Shown: piece after piece, positions 26,635-35,494 of the stretch
How the letters are laid out: each line of letters begins with the position of its first letter
Position numbering within the stretch: the stretch's first letter is position 1
Source of the DNA: JALOAT01 sp041677345
Lineage (GTDB): Bacteria > Pseudomonadota > Gammaproteobacteria > Thiohalomonadales > Thiohalomonadaceae
NCBI GenBank assembly: GCA_041677345.1
Contig: JBAYQE010000001.1
Location: 1 to 64,000 of the forward strand
Direction: 5' to 3'
Length of the DNA stretch: 64,000 nucleotides
The notes under the pieces: generated by a model
The model's input: only the letters and a program-made list of their open reading frames with translations
Databases searched by the model: none
Told to the model about the DNA's origin: nothing
Translations under genes and position numbers: made by a program

Positions 26635-26841
26635 TCATTCGCGGACTTCATCCTCTCCGTGGCTTTGGCGTCCGTGGTTGGCGAGGTCGTCGGGTTCAAC
26701 CGGTGGGCCCGGGATGACGTGGCGTTCGGCGGCCCATTCACCCAGGTCGATGAGTTTGCAGCGCTCGCTGCAGAAAGGGCGCCAGCGCTGCTCGGGGGCC
26801 CAGACCACGGGCTTTCCGCAGGTGGGACACTTCACTTTCAT
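26635..26841 (-). CDS. yacG: DNA gyrase inhibitor YacG (zinc ribbon)
   Basis: YacG is a small four-cysteine zinc protein reported to inhibit DNA gyrase in E. coli. The 68-residue product has C5-PTC8 and C24-SERC28, then the near-invariant LIDLGEWAAE. The start at 26841 overlaps the zapD stop by 4 nt. The last 14 or so residues (NHGRQSHGEDEVRE) are encoded by the edge of the adjacent repeat block. The normal tail of this family is variable and acidic, so the protein may still work. Confidence 0.93.
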   Translation of the reverse strand: MKVKCPTCGKPVVWAPEQRWRPFCSERCKLIDLGEWAAERHVIPGPPVEPDDLANHGRQSHGEDEVRE

Positions 26842-27620
26842 AGTGCGCAACAGGAGAGGCGGAAGGGCACGTCCACGGTGGCCTGTTGCGGGCGTGTGCC
26901 TTCGGTCGGTTCGAGGAAACGGATGGTGAAGCGGTGTCTGCCGCCGCTGATCTCGGCGTAGTACGGCAACTCCGAGTCGATGGCCACCCGAATCAGTTGG
27001 AACGGCAGTTCGGGGTCGAGGTTCCGCTGGAATCCGCCCGCAGCACCCACTTCGTGCGTGGGGGCGGCGGTGTTTCTCACCAGCTTCAGCAGCAGTTCCA
27101 CGGTCTGGCGGGTGAGCCGCAGGGAATCCTGCCACTGCTGCTGCAGCTGCTTGCGCTCTTCGGCTGGGCGGCTCAGCCAGTGATGGTAGGCCGGCAGGTC
27201 GAAATCGCAGGTGCCACCCGGAATGGTGCTGCGCTGGCGCACACCGCTCAGAAACCCGCTGTCACGCAGGTTCTGGCCGAGTGGACCGTTGGTGGCGTGC
27301 AGGGCGCTGCGCAACTGTTCCAGGTGCTTGAGGATGGTGGTGAGTTGCTGCTGGTCCACATCGGGGCTCTCGCCCAGCCGCGTCAAGGTGGACAGGTGCC
27401 GTTCCAGTTCCTTGATGAGTTCGGTCTTGAGATCGGAGCGACTCAGGACGGCGAGGATGTCGAGCAGCGTGGCGATGAACAGGCGGCTGTCCCAGGGGGT
27501 GTTGCCGACCTGGCAATGCTGCAGCTGCCGGAACAGAAACTCGAGACGCAAGAGATTGCGCACCCGCTCATTGAGGGGGTGCTCGTAGACGACGAATGGA
27601 TGCACCGGAACGTTCTCCAT
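26838..27620 (-). CDS. zapD: Cell division protein ZapD
   Basis: ZapD (YacF, DUF1342) bundles FtsZ filaments by binding their C-terminal tail. The 260-residue product has the family features: VYEHPLNERVRNLLRLEFLF at the N-terminus, the helical region KTELIKELERH, and the beta domain with RCQWQ-type residues replaced by CDFDLPAYHHWL. I chose the ATG at 27620, giving MENVPVHPFVVYEHP. An earlier in-frame ATG adds 25 unlikely residues overlapping the coaE end. It is the middle gene of coaE-zapD-yacG. Confidence 0.94.
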   Translation of the reverse strand: MENVPVHPFVVYEHPLNERVRNLLRLEFLFRQLQHCQVGNTPWDSRLFIATLLDILAVLSRSDLKTELIKELERHLSTLTRLGESPDVDQQQLTTILKHLEQLRSALHATNGPLGQNLRDSGFLSGVRQRSTIPGGTCDFDLPAYHHWLSRPAEERKQLQQQWQDSLRLTRQTVELLLKLVRNTAAPTHEVGAAGGFQRNLDPELPFQLIRVAIDSELPYYAEISGGRHRFTIRFLEPTEGTRPQQATVDVPFRLSCCAL

Positions 27621-27636
27621 GGCCGGAGCGCATGCT

Positions 27637-28230
27637 TCAGCCGGCCAAGCGTAAATAGCGTTGGTGCAATAGTGTAACCTGTTCCCGTAGCGCATTCAGG
27701 TCGCCTTCGTTGCGAAGCACATCATCAGCGACGGCCAGCCTTTGTTCGCGTGAGACCTGGACCGCGAGGATTCGTTTCACGTCCTCCGGGGCCATGCCGT
27801 CGCGCGCCGCGGTGCGCGCAACCTGCATCTCGGGGGAGGCGTCGATAACGAGCACGCGATCCACCTCGCCGCACCAGCCCTTTTCCACCAGCAGCGGAAT
27901 GGCGATGACGCAGTAGGGTGCCTGCAGCGCATCCGTGGCGCGGCGGATGGCCTCAAGGATGGCGGGGTGCAGCAACTGCTCCAGCCGTTCGCGGGCCTGT
28001 GCATCGCGGAATACCTTCTCACGCAGCCAGGCGCGGTCCAGTTCACCGTCGGGCCCGATGGCGGACGGGCCGAATGCCTTGCGTACCGCTTCCCAGGCCG
28101 GTTGTCCGGGCCGCACCAGCTCGCGCGCCACCTGGTCGGCATCGATGACCGGCACCCCGAGTTCCTCGAACAGGCGGCCGGCAGTGGACTTGCCGCTACC
28201 GATGCCGCCGGTCAGTCCGATCCTGAGCAC
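27637..28230 (-). CDS. coaE: Dephospho-CoA kinase
   Basis: CoaE phosphorylates the ribose 3'-OH of dephospho-CoA in the last step of CoA synthesis. The 197-residue product has the P-loop GGIGSGKST (8-16), VIDADQVARELV, the lid RDGMAPEDVKRIL and a C-terminal ADDVLRNEGD motif, with the family length. It starts 1 nt beyond the end of pilD on the minus strand, so the two are read together. Confidence 0.97.
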   Translation of the reverse strand: MLRIGLTGGIGSGKSTAGRLFEELGVPVIDADQVARELVRPGQPAWEAVRKAFGPSAIGPDGELDRAWLREKVFRDAQARERLEQLLHPAILEAIRRATDALQAPYCVIAIPLLVEKGWCGEVDRVLVIDASPEMQVARTAARDGMAPEDVKRILAVQVSREQRLAVADDVLRNEGDLNALREQVTLLHQRYLRLAG

Positions 28231-28231
28231 G

Positions 28232-29104
28232 TCAGGCGAGCCAGTTCAGGTAAAGCCCGGTGAGCTCGTCGCCCCACAGCAGGGCCAGCCAGCCTGCCGC
28301 GGCGAGATAAGGGCCGAACGGGATGGGGATGTTGCGATCGTGACCACGCACCAGGATCAGCGTAATGCCGACCGCGGCGCCGACCAGCGACGACAGCAGG
28401 ATGATGAGCGGCAGCATCTGCCAGCCCAGCCAGGCGCCGAGCAGTGCCAGCAGCTTGAAGTCGCCATAGCCCATGCCCTCCTTGCCGGTGAGCAGACGGA
28501 AAACATGGTAGACGGACCACAGGCTCAGATAGCCGACCACGGCACCGATGAGTGCATCCGTGGTGTCCACGAACACACCCGCCAGGCTCAGCAGCAGGCC
28601 CAGCCAAAGAAAGGGCAGGGTGATGTCGTCGGGCAGCAACTGGTGATCGAGATCGATCACCGCGAGGGCGATGAGTGCCCATGTCAGCGCCATGCCGGCA
28701 CAGGCCTGCCAGCCGAAGCCGAAACGCCAGGCAACGATGGCGGTCAGCAGGGCGGTGAAGCTCTCGACGACGGGATAGCGCAGGCCGATCCGGCCACCGC
28801 AGGCGGCGCAACGGCCGCGCTGGATCAGGTAGCTGATGACGGGAATATTTTCCCAGGCACGGATGTGGTGGCCGCAGTGCGGACAGGTGGATGCCGGCAC
28901 CGCGAGGTTGAAAGGTTCGCCCTCGACGACCTCCTCTCCCGACAGTTCCGCACACTGGCTCTGCCAGGTGCGGTGGAGCATGACGGGCAGGCGGTAGATG
29001 ACCACGTTCAGGAAGCTACCCACCACGAGTCCCAGAATGGCGGCGACGAGCACGAATACCGTGGGTTCCTGCAGGAGGAAGGCAATGCTGTCTTGCACGC
29101 TCAC
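28232..29104 (-). CDS. pilD: Prepilin peptidase / N-methyltransferase PilD (GspO)
   Basis: PilD cleaves the leader of type IV prepilins and T2SS pseudopilins and methylates the new N-terminus. The 290-residue membrane protein has the cytoplasmic zinc cysteines C74/C77 and C99/C102. Both aspartate motifs are present: D151-L-D153 and GYGD (D215). The gsp operon in this window has no gspO, so this enzyme probably processes GspG-K as well as the pilins. It overlaps pilC by 4 nt. Confidence 0.97.
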   Translation of the reverse strand: MSVQDSIAFLLQEPTVFVLVAAILGLVVGSFLNVVIYRLPVMLHRTWQSQCAELSGEEVVEGEPFNLAVPASTCPHCGHHIRAWENIPVISYLIQRGRCAACGGRIGLRYPVVESFTALLTAIVAWRFGFGWQACAGMALTWALIALAVIDLDHQLLPDDITLPFLWLGLLLSLAGVFVDTTDALIGAVVGYLSLWSVYHVFRLLTGKEGMGYGDFKLLALLGAWLGWQMLPLIILLSSLVGAAVGITLILVRGHDRNIPIPFGPYLAAAGWLALLWGDELTGLYLNWLA

Positions 29105-30324
29105 ATCACCGCCTGGCCCATCTTGAAGATGGGCAGATACATGGCGATGACCAGACCGCCGACCACGACACCGAGGAAGGCCATGATCATGGGTTCGAGC
29201 AGACTGCTGAGGGCGTCCACCGCGTCATCGACCTCCTGCTCGTAGAAGTCCGCCACCTTGGACAACATGGTGTCTATCGAACCGGCTTCTTCACCAATGG
29301 CCACCATCTGCACCACCATGTTGGGAAAGATCGCGCTTTCCTGCATGGAGGAGGTGAGTGACTGGCCGGTGGCCACCTGGTCGCGCATGCGATAGACCGC
29401 TGTCCCGTACACCACGTTACCGACGGCGCCGGCGACCGATTCCATGGCCTCCACCAGCGGGACGCCCGCGGAAAACATCGTGGCCAGCGTCCGTGCGAAG
29501 CGCGCGATGGACGCCTTGACGAGGATTTCCCCAATGACCGGAATCTTCAGCGATATCCGTTCCAGTGCCTCGGAGAATGCCCTGGAACGCCTCTTCAACT
29601 GCATGAATCCGTAGCCGAGCACGCCGATGCCGCCGAAGATGGCCCACCACCACGCCTGGAAGATCTCCGACAGGCGCACAATCATTTTCGTCAGCGCGGG
29701 CAGGTCGGCGCCCATGCCCGTGAACAGGGTTTCGAACTGCGGGATGACGAAAATGAGCAGGATGGCCGTGATGATGAAAGCCACGACGATCACGGCGGTG
29801 GGATAGAACAGGGCCTTCTTGATCTTGCTCTTGAGCGCCTCGGTCTTTTCCTTGTACGTGGCGATCTTGTCGAGCAGCGTCTCGAGGATACCGGCCTGCT
29901 CGCCCGCATGGATCAGGTTGCAGGTGAGTGCGTCGAAATACAGCGGGTGCTTGCGCATGGCGTCGGCGAGCGTGCTGCCCGCTTCCACGTCCGACTTGAC
30001 GGTGAGCACCAGGTCACGCATGGCAGGCTTTTCGTGACCGCGCCCGATGATCTCGAAGGCCTGCACGATGGGCACGCCCGAGGACATCATGGTGGCGAGC
30101 TGGCGCGAGAAGATGGCGATATCCTTGGGGACGATCTTTTTGCCGCCGCTCTTTGCCTTGCCTTTCGCGGTTACCTTCAGTGGATTGATGCCCTGCCGGC
30201 GCAGGTTCATCTTCACCAGGGCCTCGTTATTGGCGCGTGCCTCGCCCTTCACGCGGTGGCCCTTCTTGTCGGTTCCTTCCCAGACGAAGACCTTCTGCGC
30301 TACCGCTGCGGTTCTCTCAGCCAT
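29101..30324 (-). CDS. pilC: Type IV pilus inner-membrane platform protein PilC
   Basis: PilC (GspF family) is the polytopic platform on which PilB acts to assemble pili. The 407-residue product has two tandem T2SF domains with the FSRQLATMMSSGVPIVQAFE and FARTLATMFSAGVPLVEAME motifs and about three membrane segments. I chose the ATG at 30324 (MAERTAAVAQKVFVWEGTDK). A longer form would overlap pilB by 74 nt. It sits between pilB and pilD as in pseudomonads. Confidence 0.96.
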   Translation of the reverse strand: MAERTAAVAQKVFVWEGTDKKGHRVKGEARANNEALVKMNLRRQGINPLKVTAKGKAKSGGKKIVPKDIAIFSRQLATMMSSGVPIVQAFEIIGRGHEKPAMRDLVLTVKSDVEAGSTLADAMRKHPLYFDALTCNLIHAGEQAGILETLLDKIATYKEKTEALKSKIKKALFYPTAVIVVAFIITAILLIFVIPQFETLFTGMGADLPALTKMIVRLSEIFQAWWWAIFGGIGVLGYGFMQLKRRSRAFSEALERISLKIPVIGEILVKASIARFARTLATMFSAGVPLVEAMESVAGAVGNVVYGTAVYRMRDQVATGQSLTSSMQESAIFPNMVVQMVAIGEEAGSIDTMLSKVADFYEQEVDDAVDALSSLLEPMIMAFLGVVVGGLVIAMYLPIFKMGQAVM

Positions 30325-30328
30325 GGGT

Positions 30329-32050
30329 TCATTCCTTCGTGACGCGATTGACTTCTTCGAGGCTCGTGATGCCGTCCCTGACCTTCTTGAGCCCGGATTC
30401 ACGCAAGTCCGGGACGCCTTCGCACTTCGCCTGCTCGGCGAGTTCGAGGGCGTTGCCGCCCCTCATGATGATGTGCTGCATCGCTTCGGACAGCTCCATC
30501 ACCTGGTAGATGCCCACGCGTCCCTTGTAGCCGCCGTTGCAATGGTCGCAGCCGGGACCGGCCTTGAAGATCTTCAGGTTGGCCAGTTCGGCTTCCTTGA
30601 AGCCCTCGCGCAGCAGTGCTTCGCGGGGAACATCCTCGGGCACCTTGCAGTGCGGACACAGTCGCCGCGCCAGACGCTGGGCAATGATGAGCGCCACGGC
30701 CGAGGCAATGTTGTAGGGGGCCACGCCGATGTTCGCCAAACGGGCGAGGGTCTGGGGCGCGTCATTTGTGTGCAGGGTCGAGAGCACCAGGTGGCCGGTC
30801 TGGGCCGCCTTGATGGCGATCTCGGCCGTTTCGAGGTCGCGGATCTCACCCACCATGATGACGTCCGGGTCTTGGCGCAGGAATGCCTTCAGCGCCGAGG
30901 CGAAGGTGAGCCCCACCTTGGGATTCACGTTCACCTGGTTGACGCCGGGCAGGTTGATTTCGGCCGGGTCTTCCGCTGTGGAGATGTTCCGTTCCGGGGT
31001 GTTCAGGATGTTCAGGCCGGTGTACAGCGACACGGTTTTACCGCTGCCGGTCGGGCCGGTGACCAGGATCATGCCATGGGGCTTGGCCAGGGCATCCATG
31101 TACAGCTTTTTCTGCTCGGGCTCGTAGCCAAGCATGTCGATGCCGAGCTTGGCGCTGGTGGGGTCGAGGATACGCAGCACAATCTTCTCGCCATACAGCG
31201 TGGGACAGGTGCTGACGCGGAAATCGATGGCCTTGTTCTTGGACAGGGTCAGCTTGATGCGGCCATCCTGAGGTACGCGGCGCTCGGAAATGTCGAGCCG
31301 CGACATGACCTTCACGCGCGCGGCAATCTTCATGGCGAGGGCCACGGGCGGTGCGGCCACCTCGCGCAGGATGCCGTCCTGGCGGAAGCGCACGCGATAG
31401 GTTTTCTCGTAGGGCTCGAAATGGATATCGGATGCCCCCTTGTTGATGGCATCCAGCAGCACCTTGTTGACGAACCGGACCACCGGTGTGTCGTCGATAT
31501 CGGATTCGGTGATGTCGGGGCCGGCATCCGCGGCCTCGCTCTCGGCGTTGACATCGAGGTCGTCAAGGTCCGAGTCGTTCAGCGCGCTCAGCCCGGTGTC
31601 CTGGCCTTCCAGTGCTTTTTCAATGACCCGGGTGAGCTTGTCCTCCTCCACCAGCACCGCCTCGGTGTTGGCTCCGACGTGGAACTTGATCTCGTCGAGG
31701 GCGGACAGGTTGGTGGGATCGGAGACGGCGACGAACAGCCGGTTGCCGCGCTTGAACAGGGGCAGGGCATGATGGCCACGCACCAGTTTTTCATCGACCA
31801 GCTTGACGACGTCGCGGTCGATCTCGAAGGCATTGATATCGAGCAGCGGAACGCCGAACTCCTGGGCGGCGGCGTTGGCGATGGCACGCGGCGAGGTCAG
31901 CTGGTGGTCCACCAACCAGGTGACGAAGGGCGTTTTTTTTCTGCTCGACTGTTCCTGCGCCTTTTCCGCATCCTGTTCGGAGAGCAGGTTGTCTCGGATG
32001 AGGCGTCGGGCGAGGCCGCTGAGCGCAACCTTTGTGGTTGATGTGGCCAT
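30329..32050 (-). CDS. pilB: Type IV pilus assembly ATPase PilB
   Basis: PilB is the hexameric ATPase that powers pilus extension. The 573-residue product has an N-terminal T2SSE_N/MshEN-type domain, Walker A GPTGSGKT (332-339), the Asp box and VMVGEIRDLETAEIA, HTNDAPQTL, and the zinc tetracysteine (CPHC and CDHC). It heads pilB-pilC-pilD-coaE-zapD-yacG on the minus strand. No pilA is present in the 394-nt gap upstream, where pseudomonads keep it. Confidence 0.97.
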   Translation of the reverse strand: MATSTTKVALSGLARRLIRDNLLSEQDAEKAQEQSSRKKTPFVTWLVDHQLTSPRAIANAAAQEFGVPLLDINAFEIDRDVVKLVDEKLVRGHHALPLFKRGNRLFVAVSDPTNLSALDEIKFHVGANTEAVLVEEDKLTRVIEKALEGQDTGLSALNDSDLDDLDVNAESEAADAGPDITESDIDDTPVVRFVNKVLLDAINKGASDIHFEPYEKTYRVRFRQDGILREVAAPPVALAMKIAARVKVMSRLDISERRVPQDGRIKLTLSKNKAIDFRVSTCPTLYGEKIVLRILDPTSAKLGIDMLGYEPEQKKLYMDALAKPHGMILVTGPTGSGKTVSLYTGLNILNTPERNISTAEDPAEINLPGVNQVNVNPKVGLTFASALKAFLRQDPDVIMVGEIRDLETAEIAIKAAQTGHLVLSTLHTNDAPQTLARLANIGVAPYNIASAVALIIAQRLARRLCPHCKVPEDVPREALLREGFKEAELANLKIFKAGPGCDHCNGGYKGRVGIYQVMELSEAMQHIIMRGGNALELAEQAKCEGVPDLRESGLKKVRDGITSLEEVNRVTKE

Positions 32051-32444
32051 GGTCCTTCTTATTCCGCGAGCCTATCGTCGATCAAACAGCCGGTTTCAGC
32101 TAACTTCTTGGCAAGGCTCGGGAAGTCTACGGACTTTGCGGTCCGCGGCGCAACGCCGACACGAACCAGTGTGAAGTACGACACGCTTGGCCCGAAGAAT
32201 CGCTGGGCACGCCCGCGTACCACCGCAAGCAAAGGGAGGGCGCATCCGCCATACCGCATGTGAACGGCCCAGCAGGATTGCATGTGCCGGGGGTCCGGGA
32301 GTGAACCTCACGCGTCCCTTCAGGGTCGGAATGTCCAGCGGTTTTTATCCGGATCCGTGATTGAGTCCAACATTTTCTTTCGGTTAAGGTGACGGTTCGC
32401 AATGGGGCCTATGCTGTCAAAGGCCGACGATAAGGGGTCAGTTC
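32051..32444. other. 394-nt gap between divergent pilB and gspC
   Basis: I see no gene here. No pilin leader (GFTLIE) occurs in any frame, and none of the interspersed repeats is present. The region should hold the promoters of both divergent operons. A weak candidate for gspC is TATGCT at 32410-32415 without a good -35. No -24/-12 sigma54 motif was found. AAGGGG at 32432-32437 is the gspC ribosome site. Confidence 0.5.
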
Positions 32445-33317
32445 GTGGGTACGGCATGGTGGCAACAGATATCGACTGAGCGCTGGGCGCGCGCGGCCAC
32501 GGCATTCATGGCCTTGGCGGTTGCCTGGAGTCTCGCCCAGCTGACCTGGCTGGTCCTGCCGGGCGGTGTTTCCGAGCTGGGCCGCGCCGCGCCGGCGCCA
32601 CAGGTGCGACAGGCGCGCAGTACACCGCGGCTTGCCCCGGTGGCCGATCTGTCCCTGTTCGGCCGGATCGAAACGGTGGCGGGAGTGGGTGGCGGCCCCG
32701 TGGATGCCCCCGAGACGCGGCTCAACCTGATCTTGCGCGGCGTGCTTGCCACCGGCTCGCCGCCGTATGCGCGTGCCATCGTCAGCGCGGCGGGCGGCGA
32801 CGAGCGGAGCTATCGCGTGGGCGAGGACCTGCCGGGTGGTGCCACCCTCGACCAGGTACTGGCCGACCGCGTCATCCTGCAGCGTGCCGGGCGTTTCGAG
32901 GCCTTGTATCTGCCCAAGGACATGGAAACCCCCGGCGCCTCGTTTGCGCGCGCCGGCAGCCCGAGTGTGGCCGGGCGCGGGTCTGGTGTCGCCGCGCATG
33001 ACACGGGCATGCGGCTCCAGCAGGTACGCGAGCAGATCATGCAAGACCCCACCCAGGCCTTCAGCCTCGCGCGGGTGCAGCCGGTCATGGAAGGCGGTAA
33101 GCTTAGAGGCTACAGGCTGTCACCGAATAGAGAACAACAGCTGTTTCGACAGCTCGGGCTGCAGCCCGGGGATGTCGTTACCAGCGTAAATGGTATCCCG
33201 CTGGACGACCCAGCCACGGTCGGCGAGGTGCTGGGACAGCTAACCACCTCGAGTGAACTGGTTCTGACCCTGGACCGACATGGGCGGCAGGAGACCGTTG
33301 TCGTTCCGTTTCAATAA
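32445..33317 (+). CDS. gspC: Type II secretion system protein GspC
   Basis: GspC links the inner-membrane platform to the secretin. The 290-residue product has one N-terminal membrane segment (about 18-38), the homology-region domain (DLSLFGRIE... LILRGVLATG... YRVGEDLPGGATLDQVLADRVIL) and a C-terminal PDZ-like domain (FRQLGLQPGDVVTSVNGIPL). The start is a GTG at 32445 with AAGGGG upstream. It is first in the gspCDEFGHIJKLMN operon. Confidence 0.95.
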   Translation: MGTAWWQQISTERWARAATAFMALAVAWSLAQLTWLVLPGGVSELGRAAPAPQVRQARSTPRLAPVADLSLFGRIETVAGVGGGPVDAPETRLNLILRGVLATGSPPYARAIVSAAGGDERSYRVGEDLPGGATLDQVLADRVILQRAGRFEALYLPKDMETPGASFARAGSPSVAGRGSGVAAHDTGMRLQQVREQIMQDPTQAFSLARVQPVMEGGKLRGYRLSPNREQQLFRQLGLQPGDVVTSVNGIPLDDPATVGEVLGQLTTSSELVLTLDRHGRQETVVVPFQ

Positions 33318-33343
33318 CATACAAAAAACAAGGAAAAAGGACG

Positions 33344-35494
33344 TTGCTGCACGCTGATCCCCTTGAGCGGTGGCGCCATGCGCCCCGGTACCTGACGCTT
33401 GGCTTTCTGCTGCTCGCCATGTCGGGGTTTTCGCCTGCGCACGCACAGGAGGATCCGGAGTCCGGCGACGATGCCGGCACCTACGAACCTGCGCCGCCCC
33501 CCGTGCAGCGCCCGCGCGCGCCCGCACCGCGCAATCAAACCCCGGCGACGCCCGCTCCCCTGCAGCGGGATGAACAAATCACCCTGAACCTGCAGGAGGC
33601 CGACCTGGGCGCCGTGATCAACACGGTATCGGAGTTGACCGGCAGGAACTTCATCGTCGACCCGCGCGTGAAGGGCCGGGTGACCGTGGTGTCCTCCAGG
33701 CCGCTGGACGCCGACGAGGTCTACCAGGTCTTCCTGTCGGTGCTGAATGTGCACGGGTTCGCCGTGGTGCCGGGCAAGGCGGCGTCGAAAATCGTCCCGG
33801 TGGTGAACGCCAAACAGGACGCCATTCCCACCGTGAACGCCAAGGCGCCAGGCAAGGGTGACGAGTATGTGACGCGCGTGATCCAGGTGGACAATGTGGC
33901 AGTGCCGCAACTGGTGCCCATTCTGCGCCCGCTGTTGTCCCAGCAAGCCCATCTCGCGGCCTATCCGCCCAGCAACGTGCTCATCGCCTCGGGCGAGGCG
34001 GCGGTGGTGGACCGCATCGTCAAACTCATCGAACGCATCGACATCACGGGTGATGCCGACATGGAGATCATCACCCTCTCCCATGCCGCGGCGCCCGAGG
34101 TCGTGAGAATCCTCCAGTCCCTGCAAAAAGCGGTGGAGAAGGACCAGCCGCCTGTGGGTCAGCCCACCATCGTGGCCGATGAGCGCACCAACAGCATCCT
34201 CATCAGCGGCGGCCCGTCCCAGCGCCTGCGGCTGCGGGGCATCATTGCCCAGCTGGATACACCTCTGGATACCGGCGGCAATACCGAGGTGATCTACCTG
34301 CGCTATGCCAACGCGGCGGACATGGCCACGGTGCTGTCGGGCATCAGTGGCTCGCTGGTGGGCAAGGACGGCAAGACCGCCCCGGCCGGGCAGGCCGCCG
34401 CCGCCGCCACCAATGGTGCCGTGATCCAGGCGGACGAGGCCACCAATGCCCTGGTGATCAGCGCCGCCCCCGATGTGATGCGCTCGCTCAAGGCGGTCAT
34501 CCGGCGCCTCGACGTGCGCCGCGCACAGGTGCTGGTGGAGGGCGTCATTGCCGAGGTGTCGTCCACCAAGTCGAAGGAACTGGGTGTGCAATGGGCCTAC
34601 TTCAATCCCAAGACCAATGCCCCCGTGGGCATCATCAATTTCAGCGGCTCCGGGGTGAGTATCGGCAACTTGGCGTTGAGTGCGGCGGCGGGCACCCTGC
34701 CATCCCTGCCGGATGGTGCCTTGCTCGGCGCCGGTGAGGTAACCGAGAACGGTCAGGTGACCGGCTTTGGCGCCTTCATCCGCGCCTTGGCCGGCGACGG
34801 TGACACCAACATCCTGTCCACACCGTCCATCGTTACCCTCGACAACGAGGAAGCGGAGATCGTGGTGGGCCAGAACGTACCTTTCATTACCGGTTCCTAC
34901 GCCAGCACCGGCACCGGTACCACACCCACCAATCCCTTCCAGACCATCCAACGCCAGGATGTGGGCCTGACCCTGCGCGTGCGCCCCCAGATCAACGAAG
35001 GCAGTGCCGTGCGCCTGGAAGTGGAGCAGGAGGTGTCCAGCATCAGCTCGGGGGCCAGCGGCGCTGCGGACATCATCACAAACAAGCGCTCATTAAAGAC
35101 CTCCGTGATGGTGGACAACGGCCAGGTCGTGGTATTGGGTGGCCTCATCGACGACGACCTGCAGGAAAGCGATCAGCGCGTCCCCATTCTGGGTGACCTC
35201 CCGGTGCTCGGCTGGTTGTTCAGCCACAAGCGCACCACCAAGATCAAACGCAACCTCATGGTTTTCTTGCGGCCCGTGATCCTGCGTGACGAAACGCAGA
35301 ACGCGGCGGTGTCCGGCGAGAAGTACGATTACATTCGTGCACGCCAGCGGGAGGTGCGCGAAAACGGTGTCGCCCTCATGCGCGATGACATCTCGCCGCT
35401 GCTGCCTGAATTGAACGAAATGCTGGTGTTGCCGCCGCCCTTCCAGGAACCCTTCGACGAGGGCGCGACGGAGGAGACAGAACCCGCACCATGA
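33344..35494 (+). CDS. gspD: Type II secretion system secretin GspD
   Basis: GspD forms the outer-membrane secretin channel. The 716-residue precursor has a Sec signal peptide (LTLGFLLLAMSGFSPAHAQ), a Pro-rich linker, N0-N3 periplasmic domains (NLQEADLGAVINTVSELTGR onward) and the C-terminal secretin domain (VGQNVPFITGSY, LTLRVRPQIN, VVLGGLIDD, PVLGWLFSHK). The start is a TTG at 33344 after an AGGA/AAGG tract. It overlaps gspE by 4 nt. Confidence 0.96.
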   Translation: MLHADPLERWRHAPRYLTLGFLLLAMSGFSPAHAQEDPESGDDAGTYEPAPPPVQRPRAPAPRNQTPATPAPLQRDEQITLNLQEADLGAVINTVSELTGRNFIVDPRVKGRVTVVSSRPLDADEVYQVFLSVLNVHGFAVVPGKAASKIVPVVNAKQDAIPTVNAKAPGKGDEYVTRVIQVDNVAVPQLVPILRPLLSQQAHLAAYPPSNVLIASGEAAVVDRIVKLIERIDITGDADMEIITLSHAAAPEVVRILQSLQKAVEKDQPPVGQPTIVADERTNSILISGGPSQRLRLRGIIAQLDTPLDTGGNTEVIYLRYANAADMATVLSGISGSLVGKDGKTAPAGQAAAAATNGAVIQADEATNALVISAAPDVMRSLKAVIRRLDVRRAQVLVEGVIAEVSSTKSKELGVQWAYFNPKTNAPVGIINFSGSGVSIGNLALSAAAGTLPSLPDGALLGAGEVTENGQVTGFGAFIRALAGDGDTNILSTPSIVTLDNEEAEIVVGQNVPFITGSYASTGTGTTPTNPFQTIQRQDVGLTLRVRPQINEGSAVRLEVEQEVSSISSGASGAADIITNKRSLKTSVMVDNGQVVVLGGLIDDDLQESDQRVPILGDLPVLGWLFSHKRTTKIKRNLMVFLRPVILRDETQNAAVSGEKYDYIRARQREVRENGVALMRDDISPLLPELNEMLVLPPPFQEPFDEGATEETEPAP

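Larger units (their letters stand above)
26163..26677. repeat. Composite repeat block bounded by inverted arms (gene-free gap)
   Basis: This gap holds no gene. Its ends are inverted copies of one motif: AACCACGGAGGGGATTAGTC... at 26164, and ...GGACTTCATCCTCTCCGTGG...CCGTGGTT ending at 26677. Inside lie 9-mer-type tracts (CCTCTGTGTTCTCTGTG near 26251, CCCCGTGTCCTCCGTGTTTC near 26450, CTTTGCGCCCTCTGCGTCTTTGC near 26523), one full and one half copy of the GTAGGTCACGTTGCG element, and a third arm-like TTTGCATTCATTCGCGG. It looks like successive insertions into older copies. The right end overlaps the yacG coding sequence. Confidence 0.8.

Noticed and set aside
26542..26961. A 139-codon plus-strand frame opposite yacG
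   Set aside because: It lies mostly in repeat text and antisense to yacG and zapD, with no ribosome site.
30047..32041. A 664-codon plus-strand frame over pilC and pilB
   Set aside because: Antisense to two well-supported pilus genes. A by-product of GC-rich codon usage.
32051..32444. A decayed pilin gene
   Set aside because: None of the frames contains a prepilin leader or hydrophobic stalk. What open frames exist are short and Arg/Pro-rich.
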